Positions 1 to 9,952 of a stretch of DNA of 64,000 nt are shown piece by piece; the first letter of the stretch is position 1; the number at the start of each line of letters is the position of its first letter. The notes below the pieces were generated by a model. It had not been told where the DNA came from and made no database searches. It saw only the letters and a program-made list of their open reading frames with translations. The position numbers were made by a program, and so were the translations under genes. The DNA is from Pseudodesulfovibrio thermohalotolerans. Its GTDB lineage: Bacteria > Desulfobacterota > Desulfovibrionia > Desulfovibrionales > Desulfovibrionaceae. Location of the stretch: NCBI RefSeq assembly GCF_021353295.2, contig NZ_CP120635.1, positions 3,179,501 through 3,243,500 on the forward strand. Direction: 5' to 3'.

Positions 1-108
1 GAGCACCTCATCCAGGCCGCCGACACAGCCCTTTACCAGGCAAAGCAGTCAGGAAGGAACCGCACGGAATCCGTCTCCCTCCCCGAGCCGGACATGGTCC
101 GGCAATAA
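1..108 (+). CDS. GGDEF-domain protein (diguanylate cyclase type), C-terminal end only
   Basis: Frame 1 is open from the first base and stops at 106-108 (TAA), giving the last 35 residues of a protein that begins outside the window. The segment AADTALYQAKQSGRNR matches the conserved last helix of GGDEF domains, which usually reads ADxALYxAKxxGRN. A 14-residue tail follows. GGDEF domains make cyclic di-GMP from two GTP. The active-site motif lies outside the window, so whether the enzyme is active, and what sensor domain it carries, cannot be seen. Confidence 0.8.
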   Translation, partial: EHLIQAADTALYQAKQSGRNRTESVSLPEPDMVRQ

Positions 109-371
109 CCGGCCCTTTCCCGCCCCTTCGAACGAAACGCCACCCCGCGAGCCAGCAAATCGGACAACGGAACAAGACGCTTTCCGAACAGTTTTCGACA
201 TCGCCAGAAAAACACGGAACAACCTGCTCTGTCTCCCCCCTGTCTCCCCTTCGGCGTTGTCGAAGACATGGGGCCGCTCCGCGCTCAATATCCACTCCAC
301 ATATCCACGGCCCGCTCGAATCACAGATCACCCCCGCTCGAATCGCCGTCCCGCGCCCCGCGCGACCACGC
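109..371. other. Intergenic stretch with no gene seen
   Basis: Between the GGDEF stop and the terminator at 372-417. Short open frames here have no convincing ribosome binding site or recognisable protein. No clear promoter or hairpin with a T-tract was found. Confidence 0.5.
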
Positions 372-417
372 AAAAAAGCGGAGGGCCACACGCTCCGGGG
401 AAAAGCGCATGGCCCTC
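372..417 (-). terminator. Rho-independent terminator for the zinc-ribbon gene
   Basis: On the minus strand GAGGGCCA (417-410) pairs with TGGCCCTC (388-381). An inner GCGC/GCGT pairing lies between them, and a run of six T follows (377-372). It lies about 65 bases downstream of the stop of the 481-645 gene. Confidence 0.65.
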
Positions 418-480
418 AAACAGGGATGATGAACGGCCGCCCGCAAGGTTCGGACGACCGTGAGGAACTATCCGACAGGC

Positions 481-645
481 TTATCGGAGAAAATGGATGG
501 ACAAGTAGCTGCCGCAACAAGGACAGACCTTGACCGGATGGTACTTGCCGTCGTCGTCGCGGATGACCGCTTCCCAGGGGATGAATCCGTCAAGGGTGTA
601 TTGAACCATCAGCCTGTGACCACACTTGCAAAAACGCTCCTGCAT
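481..645 (-). CDS. 54-aa zinc-ribbon-like protein of unknown function
   Basis: The minus-strand frame starts with ATG at 645 behind AAAGGAGAAGAGGTC, a good ribosome binding site, and stops with TAA at 481-483. The product has a CxCG knuckle near the N-terminus (Cys6, Cys8) and CPCCG near the C-terminus (Cys41, Cys43, Cys44), about 32 residues apart. This spacing is typical of small zinc ribbons. Between them is a hydrophobic, acidic segment (TLDGFIPWEAVIRDDDGKY). It has its own strong promoter (739-744, 715-720) and its own terminator, so it is a free-standing gene and not the tail of the repressor operon upstream. I do not recognise a named family. Zinc binding is inferred from the cysteines only. 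Confidence 0.72.
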   Translation of the reverse strand: MQERFCKCGHRLMVQYTLDGFIPWEAVIRDDDGKYHPVKVCPCCGSYLSIHFLR

Positions 646-674
646 GACCTCTTCTCCTTTGCCTTGTATCGCGT

Positions 675-744
675 CAAAAGGCGCGTGTCGTTCTTATTGA
701 CTCAACGTGATTATTTAATAAACAATACACGCCTTTTGTGTCAA
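675..744 (-). promoter_or_regulatory. Promoter and candidate operator of the zinc-ribbon gene
   Basis: On the minus strand a perfect TTGACA (744-739) is followed after 18 bases by TATTAA (720-715). The spacer holds CAAAAGGCGTGT (738-727). The same sequence, with a 2-base insertion, recurs in inverted orientation at 675-688, downstream of the start point. The pair could bind a dimeric regulator. The regulator is unknown. Confidence 0.55.
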
Positions 745-825
745 CTATTATTTTACACCTTGTTGTCCTTTTCAGCACACTTTGTTCTCATAACAAATCC
801 TTCGATATTTCACCGACATACAAAA

Positions 826-860
826 AAGCCCCCGCAGCACGACTTGCTGCGGGGGCTTTT
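826..860 (-). terminator. Rho-independent terminator after the S24 repressor gene
   Basis: AGCCCCCGCAGCA and TGCTGCGGGGGCT form a 13-bp perfect stem around a 5-base loop, followed on the minus strand by TTTTTT. It is 19 bases past the stop of the gene at 879. Confidence 0.88.
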
Positions 861-878
861 CAGCCAATATGAATACGG

Positions 879-1541
879 CTAGCGGTATTCCCGGGACGCC
901 CACAAGACCTGGCCGATGACGCGCACATTGTCGAGCTCGTCGCCGGACAGATGGACGGGAGAATAGTCCACGTTGTCGCTGCGCAGCACCAGAGTCCCGG
1001 GCAAACGCTCCACGCGCTTGACCATGACCGTATCCTCCACGCCCACGGCATAGATGCCGCCGGACAGGACGTCGGTGCGCGACTGGTCGATGAGGACCAT
1101 GTCGCCTTCCTTGATCTCGGGCTCCATGGAGTTGCCGATGACTTCCATCAAGACCATGTTCGCAGGGTTGCCTCGGCGTTTAAGCCAGTCAGACCGGAAG
1201 GAATAGTACCCCTCCACCTGCCCCTCGGTCTCAAAGGAGCCGCCGCCGGCGCAGAGCCGGGCGCGCACCTTGGGAACCTCCTCGTAGAAGGCACCATCCT
1301 CGGCGGCCGCGGCCAGGGCCGCCTCGGGCCGGGAAAACCCCTTGCCCTGCTCCAGCCACAGCGGATTGAGCCCAAAACGCGCGGACAGATCCAATATCCA
1401 GCGGGCGGGGACCGAATCCTTGCGCTTGGCCAGGGACACCGCCGCCCGTCCCACATCCAGCTCGCGGGCCAGTTGGGACTGGTTCCTTATCTCCGTCTCG
1501 GAACAGAGTCTCGTGAAAAACGCTTCAAATCCGTTGCTCAT
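879..1541 (-). CDS. CI/LexA-like repressor: helix-turn-helix plus S24 autoprotease
   Basis: A 220-residue protein. Residues 1-70 form a phage-repressor-type helix-turn-helix (SQLARELDVGRAAVSLAKR, then a WLEQGKG motif typical of Bet1/CI-type domains). Residues 95-220 are a peptidase S24 domain. The catalytic Ser lies in GNSMEPE and the Lys in MVKRVE. A likely autocleavage Ala-Gly lies in LCAGGG at the domain junction. Known members cleave themselves when RecA filaments form, which lifts repression. No phage genes are nearby, so this may be a chromosomal stress regulator. Its own promoter region carries two palindromes (1553-1595), suggesting autoregulation. Its targets are unknown. It is not the canonical LexA, because the N-terminal domain is of the CI type. 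Confidence 0.85.
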   Translation of the reverse strand: MSNGFEAFFTRLCSETEIRNQSQLARELDVGRAAVSLAKRKDSVPARWILDLSARFGLNPLWLEQGKGFSRPEAALAAAAEDGAFYEEVPKVRARLCAGGGSFETEGQVEGYYSFRSDWLKRRGNPANMVLMEVIGNSMEPEIKEGDMVLIDQSRTDVLSGGIYAVGVEDTVMVKRVERLPGTLVLRSDNVDYSPVHLSGDELDNVRVIGQVLWASREYR

Positions 1542-1552
1542 TGTTGCGCCTT

Positions 1553-1605
1553 GGTTAATGTATGTTGCTGAACAAATGTTTACTATCGATTAACCACATT
1601 GTCAA
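1553..1605 (-). promoter_or_regulatory. Promoter and probable autoregulatory operators of the S24 repressor
   Basis: On the minus strand TTGACA (1605-1600), a 17-base spacer and TAAACA (1582-1577) form a promoter. Two nested palindromes overlap it: GGTTAAT (1553-1559) with ATTAACC (1589-1595), and TGTTGCTGAACA (1563-1574). Palindromes over the core promoter just before the start codon at 1541 fit binding of the repressor to its own gene. Confidence 0.55.
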
Positions 1606-1844
1606 CCGCTGAAAACGTTTTTTCCACCGCTGCCGAGCAAAGTCGCCGAAAGCGGCAAAAACGCCTCCATCCCGGGGTTTCCCGGGCACAAGCCTGTTGA
1701 TAACATTGCAAAAAAAGGAAGATTCGGCAGTAAAGTCAGGAACGCCCTGGAAAAACCTGACCGCGGCGGGCTGGCTCCCGTTCACGTCATCCCCGGGCTG
1801 TCGGCGCGGGCCGCCTCGCGACGGCCCACAACCTTTTGATTTTT
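1606..1844. other. Intergenic stretch between rnr and the repressor promoter
   Basis: No gene with a good start is seen. A GGGCCG/CGGCCC hairpin (1808-1827) lies just past the rnr stop but lacks a T-tract, so it is at best a weak or Rho-assisted end. Confidence 0.45.
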
Positions 1845-4040
<2,196 letters not shown>

Positions 4041-4061
4041 TATAGTCTCCTTGGCGGAGAT

Positions 4062-5192
4062 TTACCGCTCCGCCCCGCGCCGCATTCGAAAATCCGCCTC
4101 GTGTTCGAGACGGTCCGCGCGGCGTAAACTGAAAGATTCATACCGCCGCTCCCACCATGTGGAGAACGGCGCGTCCGGGCCGAGCGTGGAGGGGCCAAAC
4201 TCCAGACTCAGGTCGAACTGCCAAAAAATGTTTGTGCACATGGGACCGAGCTTGACCGCGTCCTTGGGCGTGCACAGGACTGCGGCGCAACCGAGCCGGG
4301 CGGCCTCTTCGGCCAGGTCCAGCGCGTCCAGCTTGGAATAGTCGTGATGGTCCCGGAACACCCGGTGCCGCACGGGCGCATACCCCAGGTACCCTTCGGC
4401 CGTGGCCCTAACCTGGGCCGGATCACCCACGCCCGTGGCCAGCAGGTACGGCGCGCCCCCGAAATCGCGGGCGGTGTCTCCGCCGACGACCCGCCGCACT
4501 CCGGACGGTGCGAGCCGAAAGCTGAACACGGGTTTGCCGAAGCGCGAAAGGCGGTTGTCGATGCTCGGCCGCAACGCCTCGAATCCGGCGGCGTCGGTCT
4601 TTATCATGAAGGCGTCGGCCCGCTCCAGCGCAGCCTCGGGTTCGCGCCAACTGCCCGCCGGGATGACCCGGTTCCAGCCCTCCCCGAGATCGTCGGGGCG
4701 AAGCAGGACCAGGTTCACGTGCCGCTCGACCGCCATGTGCTGAAAGCCGTCGTCGAGAATGACCAATTCGGGCCTGGCCTTGCGCATTGCCAACCGGCCC
4801 GCCCTGGTCCTGTTGGGATCGACCAGGATGAGCGCCTTCTGGTGGGCGCGGGCGAGCATCAGCGGCTCGTCTCCGGCCTCCTCGGCCAGCGCACCCGGCT
4901 TCACCTCGTAGGGGAGATTCTTCGGCTTGGCCCGATAACCGCGCGTCAGCAGGACCACCGGAATGGACCGGGATTCGGCCCAGCCGAGCAGCCAGTCGGC
5001 CACGGGCGTCTTGCCCGAGCCGCCCCATCCGATGTTGCCTACGGAAACAGTGAGGGCGGACGCTTCCCAACGCCTGAACAGTCCCCGGCGGTACAGGCCC
5101 GCCCGGGCGCGCATGAGTCCGCCGTACAACCATGACACGGGACGCAGCACAGGGGAAAGCGTGCGTTGCAGTTCGGTCACGGTCTCGGACAT
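4062..5192 (-). CDS. lpxK: Tetraacyldisaccharide 4'-kinase (lipid A synthesis)
   Basis: A 376-residue protein. LpxK phosphorylates the 4' position of the lipid A disaccharide precursor at the inner membrane. The Walker A motif GNIGWGGSGKTP lies near residue 50, followed by the family motifs LLTRGY and ILDDGFQH. The hydrophobic N-terminal helix (about residues 10-30) fits membrane association. I chose the ATG at 5192 (MSETVTEL) because GGGGAG lies five bases upstream and homology begins there; the frame is open farther upstream to 5345 but that part looks non-coding. Its presence shows an outer membrane with lipid A. It is the first gene of a likely lpxK-rnr unit. Confidence 0.93.
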   Translation of the reverse strand: MSETVTELQRTLSPVLRPVSWLYGGLMRARAGLYRRGLFRRWEASALTVSVGNIGWGGSGKTPVADWLLGWAESRSIPVVLLTRGYRAKPKNLPYEVKPGALAEEAGDEPLMLARAHQKALILVDPNRTRAGRLAMRKARPELVILDDGFQHMAVERHVNLVLLRPDDLGEGWNRVIPAGSWREPEAALERADAFMIKTDAAGFEALRPSIDNRLSRFGKPVFSFRLAPSGVRRVVGGDTARDFGGAPYLLATGVGDPAQVRATAEGYLGYAPVRHRVFRDHHDYSKLDALDLAEEAARLGCAAVLCTPKDAVKLGPMCTNIFWQFDLSLEFGPSTLGPDAPFSTWWERRYESFSLRRADRLEHEADFRMRRGAER

Positions 5193-5395
5193 GTCGCTCC
5201 CCAAAAAAGATTCATCATTGGAAAAGCATACGTTCCCCGCACCGCGCTGGCAAGCGCTAGTCGAAGGCTCGGAACGACCGGGCAATGGGATACGCCCCGC
5301 GCAACGGCCGACATCATGCTCCCGTAACCGGCATCGGTCTCGCACTTTTGAGAAACGTTTTGAGCCGGTTCAGGCACGATTTCGCGGCCGGGAGA

Positions 5396-5426
5396 CAAAA
5401 AGGCCGCGCCCAAGGGACGCGGCCTT
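5396..5426 (-). terminator. Rho-independent terminator after the Bax-inhibitor gene
   Basis: On the minus strand AAGGCCGCG pairs with CGCGGCCTT around a 9-base loop and is followed by TTTTT. It lies 25 bases past the stop at 5451. Confidence 0.82.
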
Positions 5427-5450
5427 GCAGATGTGACGGTGTGGACGGGA

Positions 5451-6185
5451 TTACCGGCGGTCGCCCATGAGACGGAGCAGCATGAGGAACAAGTTGTAAA
5501 AGTCCAGATACAGGGTCAGTGCGCCGAGGATGGTGCCGCGCCGGATGGCTGCGGTATCGCCCAGGGGCACGGTCTCGCCCATGGTCTTGAGCTTCTGGGT
5601 GTCGTAGGCGGTCAGGCCGACGAAGATTATCACGCCGATAACGGAAATGGCGAAGGACATGCCCGGGCTTTGCAGGAACATGTTCACCACCATGGCGATG
5701 ATGATGCCGATGAGCCCCATGAAGAGCAGGCTGCCCCAGCCGGTCAGGTCTTTCTTGGTCAGCAGACCGTACAGGGACATGGCGCCGAACATGCCCGCAG
5801 TGGTAACGAAGGTCGAAACCACCGAGGCCGTGGTGTAGGCGTAGAGAATCGGAGCCAGCGAGAACCCGTTCAGGGCGCTGAAGGCCAGGAAGAGCCCGGT
5901 TGCCGTGGTCGGATTCATGGTGGAAATTTTAAAGCTCATGAAAAAGACCATGCCGAAAGCCGCGAACAGGGCGATCATGGGCAGCATGGTCGGAGCATAC
6001 TGGCCGGTCTGGGCATTGTAGACGAATGCCAGATTGGTCAGCGCGGGAACGGTCAGAGTGGCAAAAGAGATCAGAGCGGTCAGGCCCAAGCCTGCGCTCA
6101 TCCACCCGTAGATACCCCGCATGAAAGCATTGACAACCTCGGCGCGGGCCGCGCCCGCCTGAGGCATACTGGGATACTGAGTCAT
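5451..6185 (-). CDS. Bax inhibitor-1/YccA family membrane protein
   Basis: A 244-residue, very hydrophobic protein with about seven membrane-spanning segments, the usual plan of the UPF0005/BI-1 family. Typical pieces are FMRGIYGWMSAGLGLTAL near the N-terminus and the late helix FVGLTAYDTQKLK, which holds the conserved Asp thought to control a calcium leak in the structurally studied homologue. Bacterial members include YbhL and YccA; YccA modulates the FtsH protease in E. coli. GGAGG lies upstream of the start. It stands alone with its own terminator. The physiological role in this organism cannot be read from the sequence. Confidence 0.9.
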   Translation of the reverse strand: MTQYPSMPQAGAARAEVVNAFMRGIYGWMSAGLGLTALISFATLTVPALTNLAFVYNAQTGQYAPTMLPMIALFAAFGMVFFMSFKISTMNPTTATGLFLAFSALNGFSLAPILYAYTTASVVSTFVTTAGMFGAMSLYGLLTKKDLTGWGSLLFMGLIGIIIAMVVNMFLQSPGMSFAISVIGVIIFVGLTAYDTQKLKTMGETVPLGDTAAIRRGTILGALTLYLDFYNLFLMLLRLMGDRR

Positions 6186-6307
6186 CGATATTCCTCCGGA
6201 ATTGATTGCGAACCTTATTGCCGGATACTGTCCGTCAATACTTCTATCTAATCAGCTTTTACGGCCAAGGCAAGGGGATGCATGAAATTGCACAATGCCG
6301 CCGGGAC

Positions 6308-6745
6308 CTAACGGTCCACGCGGACTCCGTGCACCCGTTCGGCCTCTTCCACGGTGACCACGGCCATGCCGATGGGGGCCAGGGTGGCCCCGGCCAGCTT
6401 GAGATGCTGCCAGCCCCATGGGATGCCGATGATCGTGATGAAGCAGCCAAGCGCGGCCATGATGTGCCCGAGGGCGAGCCACCAGCCCGCCACGATGAAC
6501 CAGATGATGTTGCCCACGGTACCCCAGTCCGAGGTGCCGAGATCACTGCGTCCGGTGAGCACGTCGCGCCGGATCAGGGTCCGTCCGAAGGGGAGCAGCG
6601 AAAAGCCCGCGATGACAAAGGCGGAGCGTGCCCAGGGCAGGCCGACGATGGAAATGGCCATGAGGCAGCCGGCGAAGAGCCAGCCCAGGGCCATGAACAG
6701 CCCGCCTATGAACCACCAGATGAGATTGCCTATAAACGAAAGCAT
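6308..6745 (-). CDS. YccF-family (DUF307) inner-membrane protein
   Basis: A 145-residue membrane protein made of two similar halves. Each has a hydrophobic pair of helices and a related motif: MAISIVGLPWARSAF in the first half and FITIIGIPWGWQHLK in the second. This duplicated I-x-G-[IL]-P-W pattern defines the YccF family. No enzymatic motif is present and the molecular function is unknown in general. It lies between the BI-1 gene and YibE/F, all on the minus strand with gaps of 56 to 122 bases. Confidence 0.85.
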   Translation of the reverse strand: MLSFIGNLIWWFIGGLFMALGWLFAGCLMAISIVGLPWARSAFVIAGFSLLPFGRTLIRRDVLTGRSDLGTSDWGTVGNIIWFIVAGWWLALGHIMAALGCFITIIGIPWGWQHLKLAGATLAPIGMAVVTVEEAERVHGVRVDR

Positions 6746-6801
6746 GGGAACTCCTTACGCTTCATATTCACGTATGCTATTGGCCCATGCCGAAACTTTC
6801 G

Positions 6802-7953
6802 TCAATGGGGAAGGTCCGTTGCGGAAGACTCCCGGGAGGTGAGAAGCAATCCGCCCGCCAGGGCCGTGAACGGAGCCACCGTGACCAGCCCGAAGCTGCC
6901 CACCAGCGTTTTGAGCACCTCCGCGGCCACGTAGATGAAGTTGAAGGTCGTATCCAGCGGGATTCCCTGGGCCATGAAGGCCATGAGCAGGGTCACGAAC
7001 CCGCCGGAATAGGCCAGCAGCAACGTGGTGGTCATGGTGCCCACCACGGCCCGCCCCACGCGGATGCCCGACCAGATCGCCTCCATGCGCGAGATGCCCG
7101 GCTTCTTGGCCACGACCTCGCTCATTGCCGAGGCGACATCCATGGCCAGGTCCATGACCGCGCCGCAGGAGGAAAGAAACACTCCGGCCATGAACACGCG
7201 GGTCAGGTTCAGATGTCCGTACCCGGCATAGAGCAGGGTCTCGGCAAAGGGCATGACCGCCCCGTGGACGTGGAAATGGCCGGTGAAATAAACGCCCATG
7301 GCGCAACTGGCCACCACCCCGAGCAGGGCTCCGAGAAAGGCGGTCAGGCCGGTGCGGTTGACCCCCGCCACCAGGAATATGATGACCGAACTGAGCAGGG
7401 CCACCACGCAAAGGGTCAGCCAGACAGGGTCCGTCCCCTTCAGCAGCAGAGGCACCAGGACCTTCCACAGGACCAGCCCCGTGAAAACGAAGGAAAGCAG
7501 TGCCTTGAACCCGGTCAATCCGCCAAAGAGCAGAAGCAGCGCGGCGAAAAGACAGAGCAGGAACAATTCGAGCCCCAGACGGTAATGGGCCTGGGGGTTG
7601 ACGAACACGACCTTGCCGTCGCCGTCCACAGTGAGGATGACGTAGGCCTTGTCGCCCGGCTTGAACAGCTTGTCGCGGTCGAGCTGGCCCATGAGCTGGT
7701 TGTTGGCCGTGAAGGTTTCGCCCCGGAACGGTCCGTCGAGGATTTCGAGCTCGACCTCCTGCTCTCCGGCCCGAATCATGCCCAGGACCTGGATTTCGGT
7801 GTCGTCCACGGCCGTGACGCGGGCCGAGCAATGAACCGAGTTTTCATCCTTTGCGGATTCGAACCCCGTGGGCACGAAGTAGAGTACCGCCGAGATAATG
7901 AGAAAAATGATGACCAGAAGCCAATCGCGGGACGTTTTGCTGAGTGGGTGCAT
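6802..7953 (-). CDS. YibE/F-like multipass membrane protein
   Basis: A 383-residue protein. One N-terminal transmembrane helix is followed by an extracytoplasmic domain of about 100 residues with a small beta-type segment (DGPFRGETFTANNQLMGQ), then about seven membrane helices from residue 125 onward. This is the architecture of the YibE/F family (COG5438). The motif MDLAMDVASAMSEV in the membrane part is characteristic. Function is unknown. I set the start at the ATG of MHPLSKTSR (7953); the frame runs on upstream only through G/C homopolymer sequence that gives poly-Gly/Pro and is not real. The Shine-Dalgarno signal is weak (CAAGACAT). Confidence 0.85.
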   Translation of the reverse strand: MHPLSKTSRDWLLVIIFLIISAVLYFVPTGFESAKDENSVHCSARVTAVDDTEIQVLGMIRAGEQEVELEILDGPFRGETFTANNQLMGQLDRDKLFKPGDKAYVILTVDGDGKVVFVNPQAHYRLGLELFLLCLFAALLLLFGGLTGFKALLSFVFTGLVLWKVLVPLLLKGTDPVWLTLCVVALLSSVIIFLVAGVNRTGLTAFLGALLGVVASCAMGVYFTGHFHVHGAVMPFAETLLYAGYGHLNLTRVFMAGVFLSSCGAVMDLAMDVASAMSEVVAKKPGISRMEAIWSGIRVGRAVVGTMTTTLLLAYSGGFVTLLMAFMAQGIPLDTTFNFIYVAAEVLKTLVGSFGLVTVAPFTALAGGLLLTSRESSATDLPH

Positions 7954-7961
7954 ATGTCTTG

Positions 7962-8036
7962 AAAAGAGCGGCGGGGGGGGCGGCTCAGGGGAGCCCCCCC
8001 GGGGGGGGGGCCCCCCCCCGCCCCCCCCCCCGCCGC
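7962..8036 (-). terminator. Oversized G/C hairpin downstream of the alkaline phosphatase gene
   Basis: GCGGCG (7968-7973) pairs with CGCCGC (8031-8036), extended by G8 against C11. A further G10 and C7/C9 runs and a GGCTC/GAGCC hairpin (7982-7995) sit inside. On the minus strand it is followed by CTTTTC. This is a terminator whose stem has grown into pure homopolymers. Run lengths may not be accurate. Confidence 0.6.
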
Positions 8037-8053
8037 AGGTTGGAGGATGGTGA

Positions 8054-9523
8054 CTAGTTGGCGGCCACGCGCACGGTGGCGGCGTCAGCGTACACGGCCT
8101 CGGCGGGCAGGCCCATGGAGGACATGATCTTGGTGGCCACGTCCTTGTTGTCATAGCTGCCGTTGAAGGACTCGGCGTTCACGCCCATGGCGGAGGTGGA
8201 AACCGGGACGCCGGTGTGCTTGTAGGAGGTCCAGCCCAGACCGGCCTTCTGGTTCAGCACATGGGTCAGGGTGACGGAAAGCGGATCGTACTCGCCGTAC
8301 AGCAGGTAGTCGCCGCCCTTGACCTTCTCGCCAGCCATGGAGCGACGGAAGGCCTGCTCGATGTCGGCGACCTGATAGTCGGCCAGAACCATGGGATCGG
8401 TCTTGGCGTCGCCGTCGAACTTCAGGCCGAACTCGGCGGTGATGACGGGCTTCATGGCGTTGAAGTCGCCGCCCTTCTTCTTGAAGTCGCCCATGATTTC
8501 ATCGGTGAACTTCTGGAAGGAAACCTTCTGGCTGCTCAGGACATCGTAGTGGGAACCGTACTTGGTGCCCGCGAAGCCCAGGGTCAGGCCGCCACACTCA
8601 TGGTCGCCGGTGACGACGATGAGGGTCTCGTCGGGGTGCTCGTTGTAGAAGGCGATGGCCTGCTGGACGGCATCGTCAAAGGCGATGGTGTTCTTGATGG
8701 AAGCCGCCGCGTCGTTGGCGTGGCAGGCCCAGTCGATCTTGCCGCCCTCGACCATGAGGAAGAAGCCCTTGTCGTTGTCGAGCATCTCGATGGCCTTGGA
8801 GGTGAACTGGGGCAGGGTGATGTCCTTGTCGGTCATGTCCATGACGTAAGGCAGGGCCTTGCCGTCCTGAAGCCAGGCGTTCCAGGCGATGACCTTGCCG
8901 TCGCCGGGCTTCAGGGCCATGAAGTCCTTCTTGTTGTCGATGATCTTGTAGCCGTTGGCCTTGGCCTTCTCAAGAGCGTTGCCCTTGGGAGCCTTGGACT
9001 TCTTGCCAGCAGGGTCCTTGAGACCGCCGCCAGCGAAGAAATCGAAGCCGGAATCGGCCAGGGCGTGGTCGATCTCATGGTACATGGAGCGGGACTTCAC
9101 ATGGGCGTAGAAAGCGGCCGGAGTGGCATGGTCGATGGACACGGAAGAGACGATGCCGACCTTCATGCCGCGATCCCGGGCCATCTCGGCGATGGTCTTG
9201 ACCGGCTTGAACTCGGGATCGACGCCGATGTAGTTGATGTTGGTCTTCATGCCGGTAGCCAGAGCCGTGGCGGAAGCGGCGGAGCCGGTGATGAACCGGT
9301 CGTTGGCGAAGGTGGTGGTGATACCCTGGGCGGGCATGGCCTCAATGGCCAGCTTCTTGCCCAGATAAGCCGAGCTGGCGGCGCGCTGGGGCAGACCCAT
9401 TCCGTCGCCGATGAAGAAAAATACGTACTTGGCGTCCTTGGCCCAGGCGGGACCGGCCATGAACACCATGGCGAGAGCCAGCGCGAGGACACACCGGAAA
9501 ATCAGTTTTTCCACTTTCAACAT
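8054..9523 (-). CDS. Alkaline phosphatase (PhoA family), secreted
   Basis: A 489-residue protein with a signal peptide, probably cut after AWA (residue 28). It hydrolyses phosphate monoesters in the periplasm using two Zn and one Mg. Family motifs are FIGDGMG (metal ligand Asp), GSAASATALATG with the nucleophilic Ser81, KIDWACHAND, and TGDHECGG with Asp/His ligands. The residue before the nucleophile, Asp101 in E. coli PhoA, is Gly here. The length fits the family. The start is supported by GAGGAGG eight bases upstream. A three-copy Pho-box-like repeat lies about 95-120 bases upstream, so phosphate starvation control is likely. A G/C-rich terminator follows the gene. Confidence 0.92.
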   Translation of the reverse strand: MLKVEKLIFRCVLALALAMVFMAGPAWAKDAKYVFFFIGDGMGLPQRAASSAYLGKKLAIEAMPAQGITTTFANDRFITGSAASATALATGMKTNINYIGVDPEFKPVKTIAEMARDRGMKVGIVSSVSIDHATPAAFYAHVKSRSMYHEIDHALADSGFDFFAGGGLKDPAGKKSKAPKGNALEKAKANGYKIIDNKKDFMALKPGDGKVIAWNAWLQDGKALPYVMDMTDKDITLPQFTSKAIEMLDNDKGFFLMVEGGKIDWACHANDAAASIKNTIAFDDAVQQAIAFYNEHPDETLIVVTGDHECGGLTLGFAGTKYGSHYDVLSSQKVSFQKFTDEIMGDFKKKGGDFNAMKPVITAEFGLKFDGDAKTDPMVLADYQVADIEQAFRRSMAGEKVKGGDYLLYGEYDPLSVTLTHVLNQKAGLGWTSYKHTGVPVSTSAMGVNAESFNGSYDNKDVATKIMSSMGLPAEAVYADAATVRVAAN

Positions 9524-9616
9524 GTCAAACCTCCTCAGGTCCGTTTGTTGTTTTTTTCAGTGCCCAAGTATTTACGCCCGGAACGTTACGGAAACATGAG
9601 TCCGGGCAAACGCCGG

Positions 9617-9645
9617 GTGACGAAAAGGCGACAACTCTGCAACAG
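9617..9645 (-). promoter_or_regulatory. Candidate Pho box upstream of the alkaline phosphatase gene
   Basis: On the minus strand CTGTTGC, TTGTCGC and TCGTCAC follow one another with 4-base gaps, which is an 11-bp direct-repeat period. The E. coli PhoB site has two CTGTCA-type heptamers with a 4-base spacer. No clear -10 element is visible at the expected place. Confidence 0.42.
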
Positions 9646-9816
9646 TACATCCTGTTGTTTTTACTATTCTATATACCCTCCAGCCTTCTTCTTTCCCCCG
9701 CACCTCGGCCAATGGTCAGGGCAGCGCCGAACCCGCGAAACGGACGGTTCTCCCGCTTCAGGAAAAGACAATGGCGCCGGTCGCGCGAAATGCCCGGACT
9801 CGGTTCGACGGGAAAC

Positions 9817-9857
9817 AAAAAAAATCGACCCGCCTGTTCGGGGCAGGCAGGTCGACG
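9817..9857 (-). terminator. Rho-independent terminator after the Ca/Na antiporter gene
   Basis: TCGACC-C-GCCTG (9825-9836) pairs with CAGGC-A-GGTCGA (9844-9855), with one mismatch. On the minus strand it is followed by eight T. The rest of 9646-9952 shows no gene. Confidence 0.85.
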
Positions 9858-9952
9858 ATGGTTCGAAGGATCAGGTTTCCCGCCCTCTCGGGGGGATCGA
9901 GGGGAACACGCGACGCCACCGGAAATATCCGGGACCGCGCGGGTGCTCGCGC

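Noticed and set aside
1808..1827. Terminator of rnr
   Set aside because: The GGGCCG/CGGCCC hairpin has no T-tract on the minus strand.
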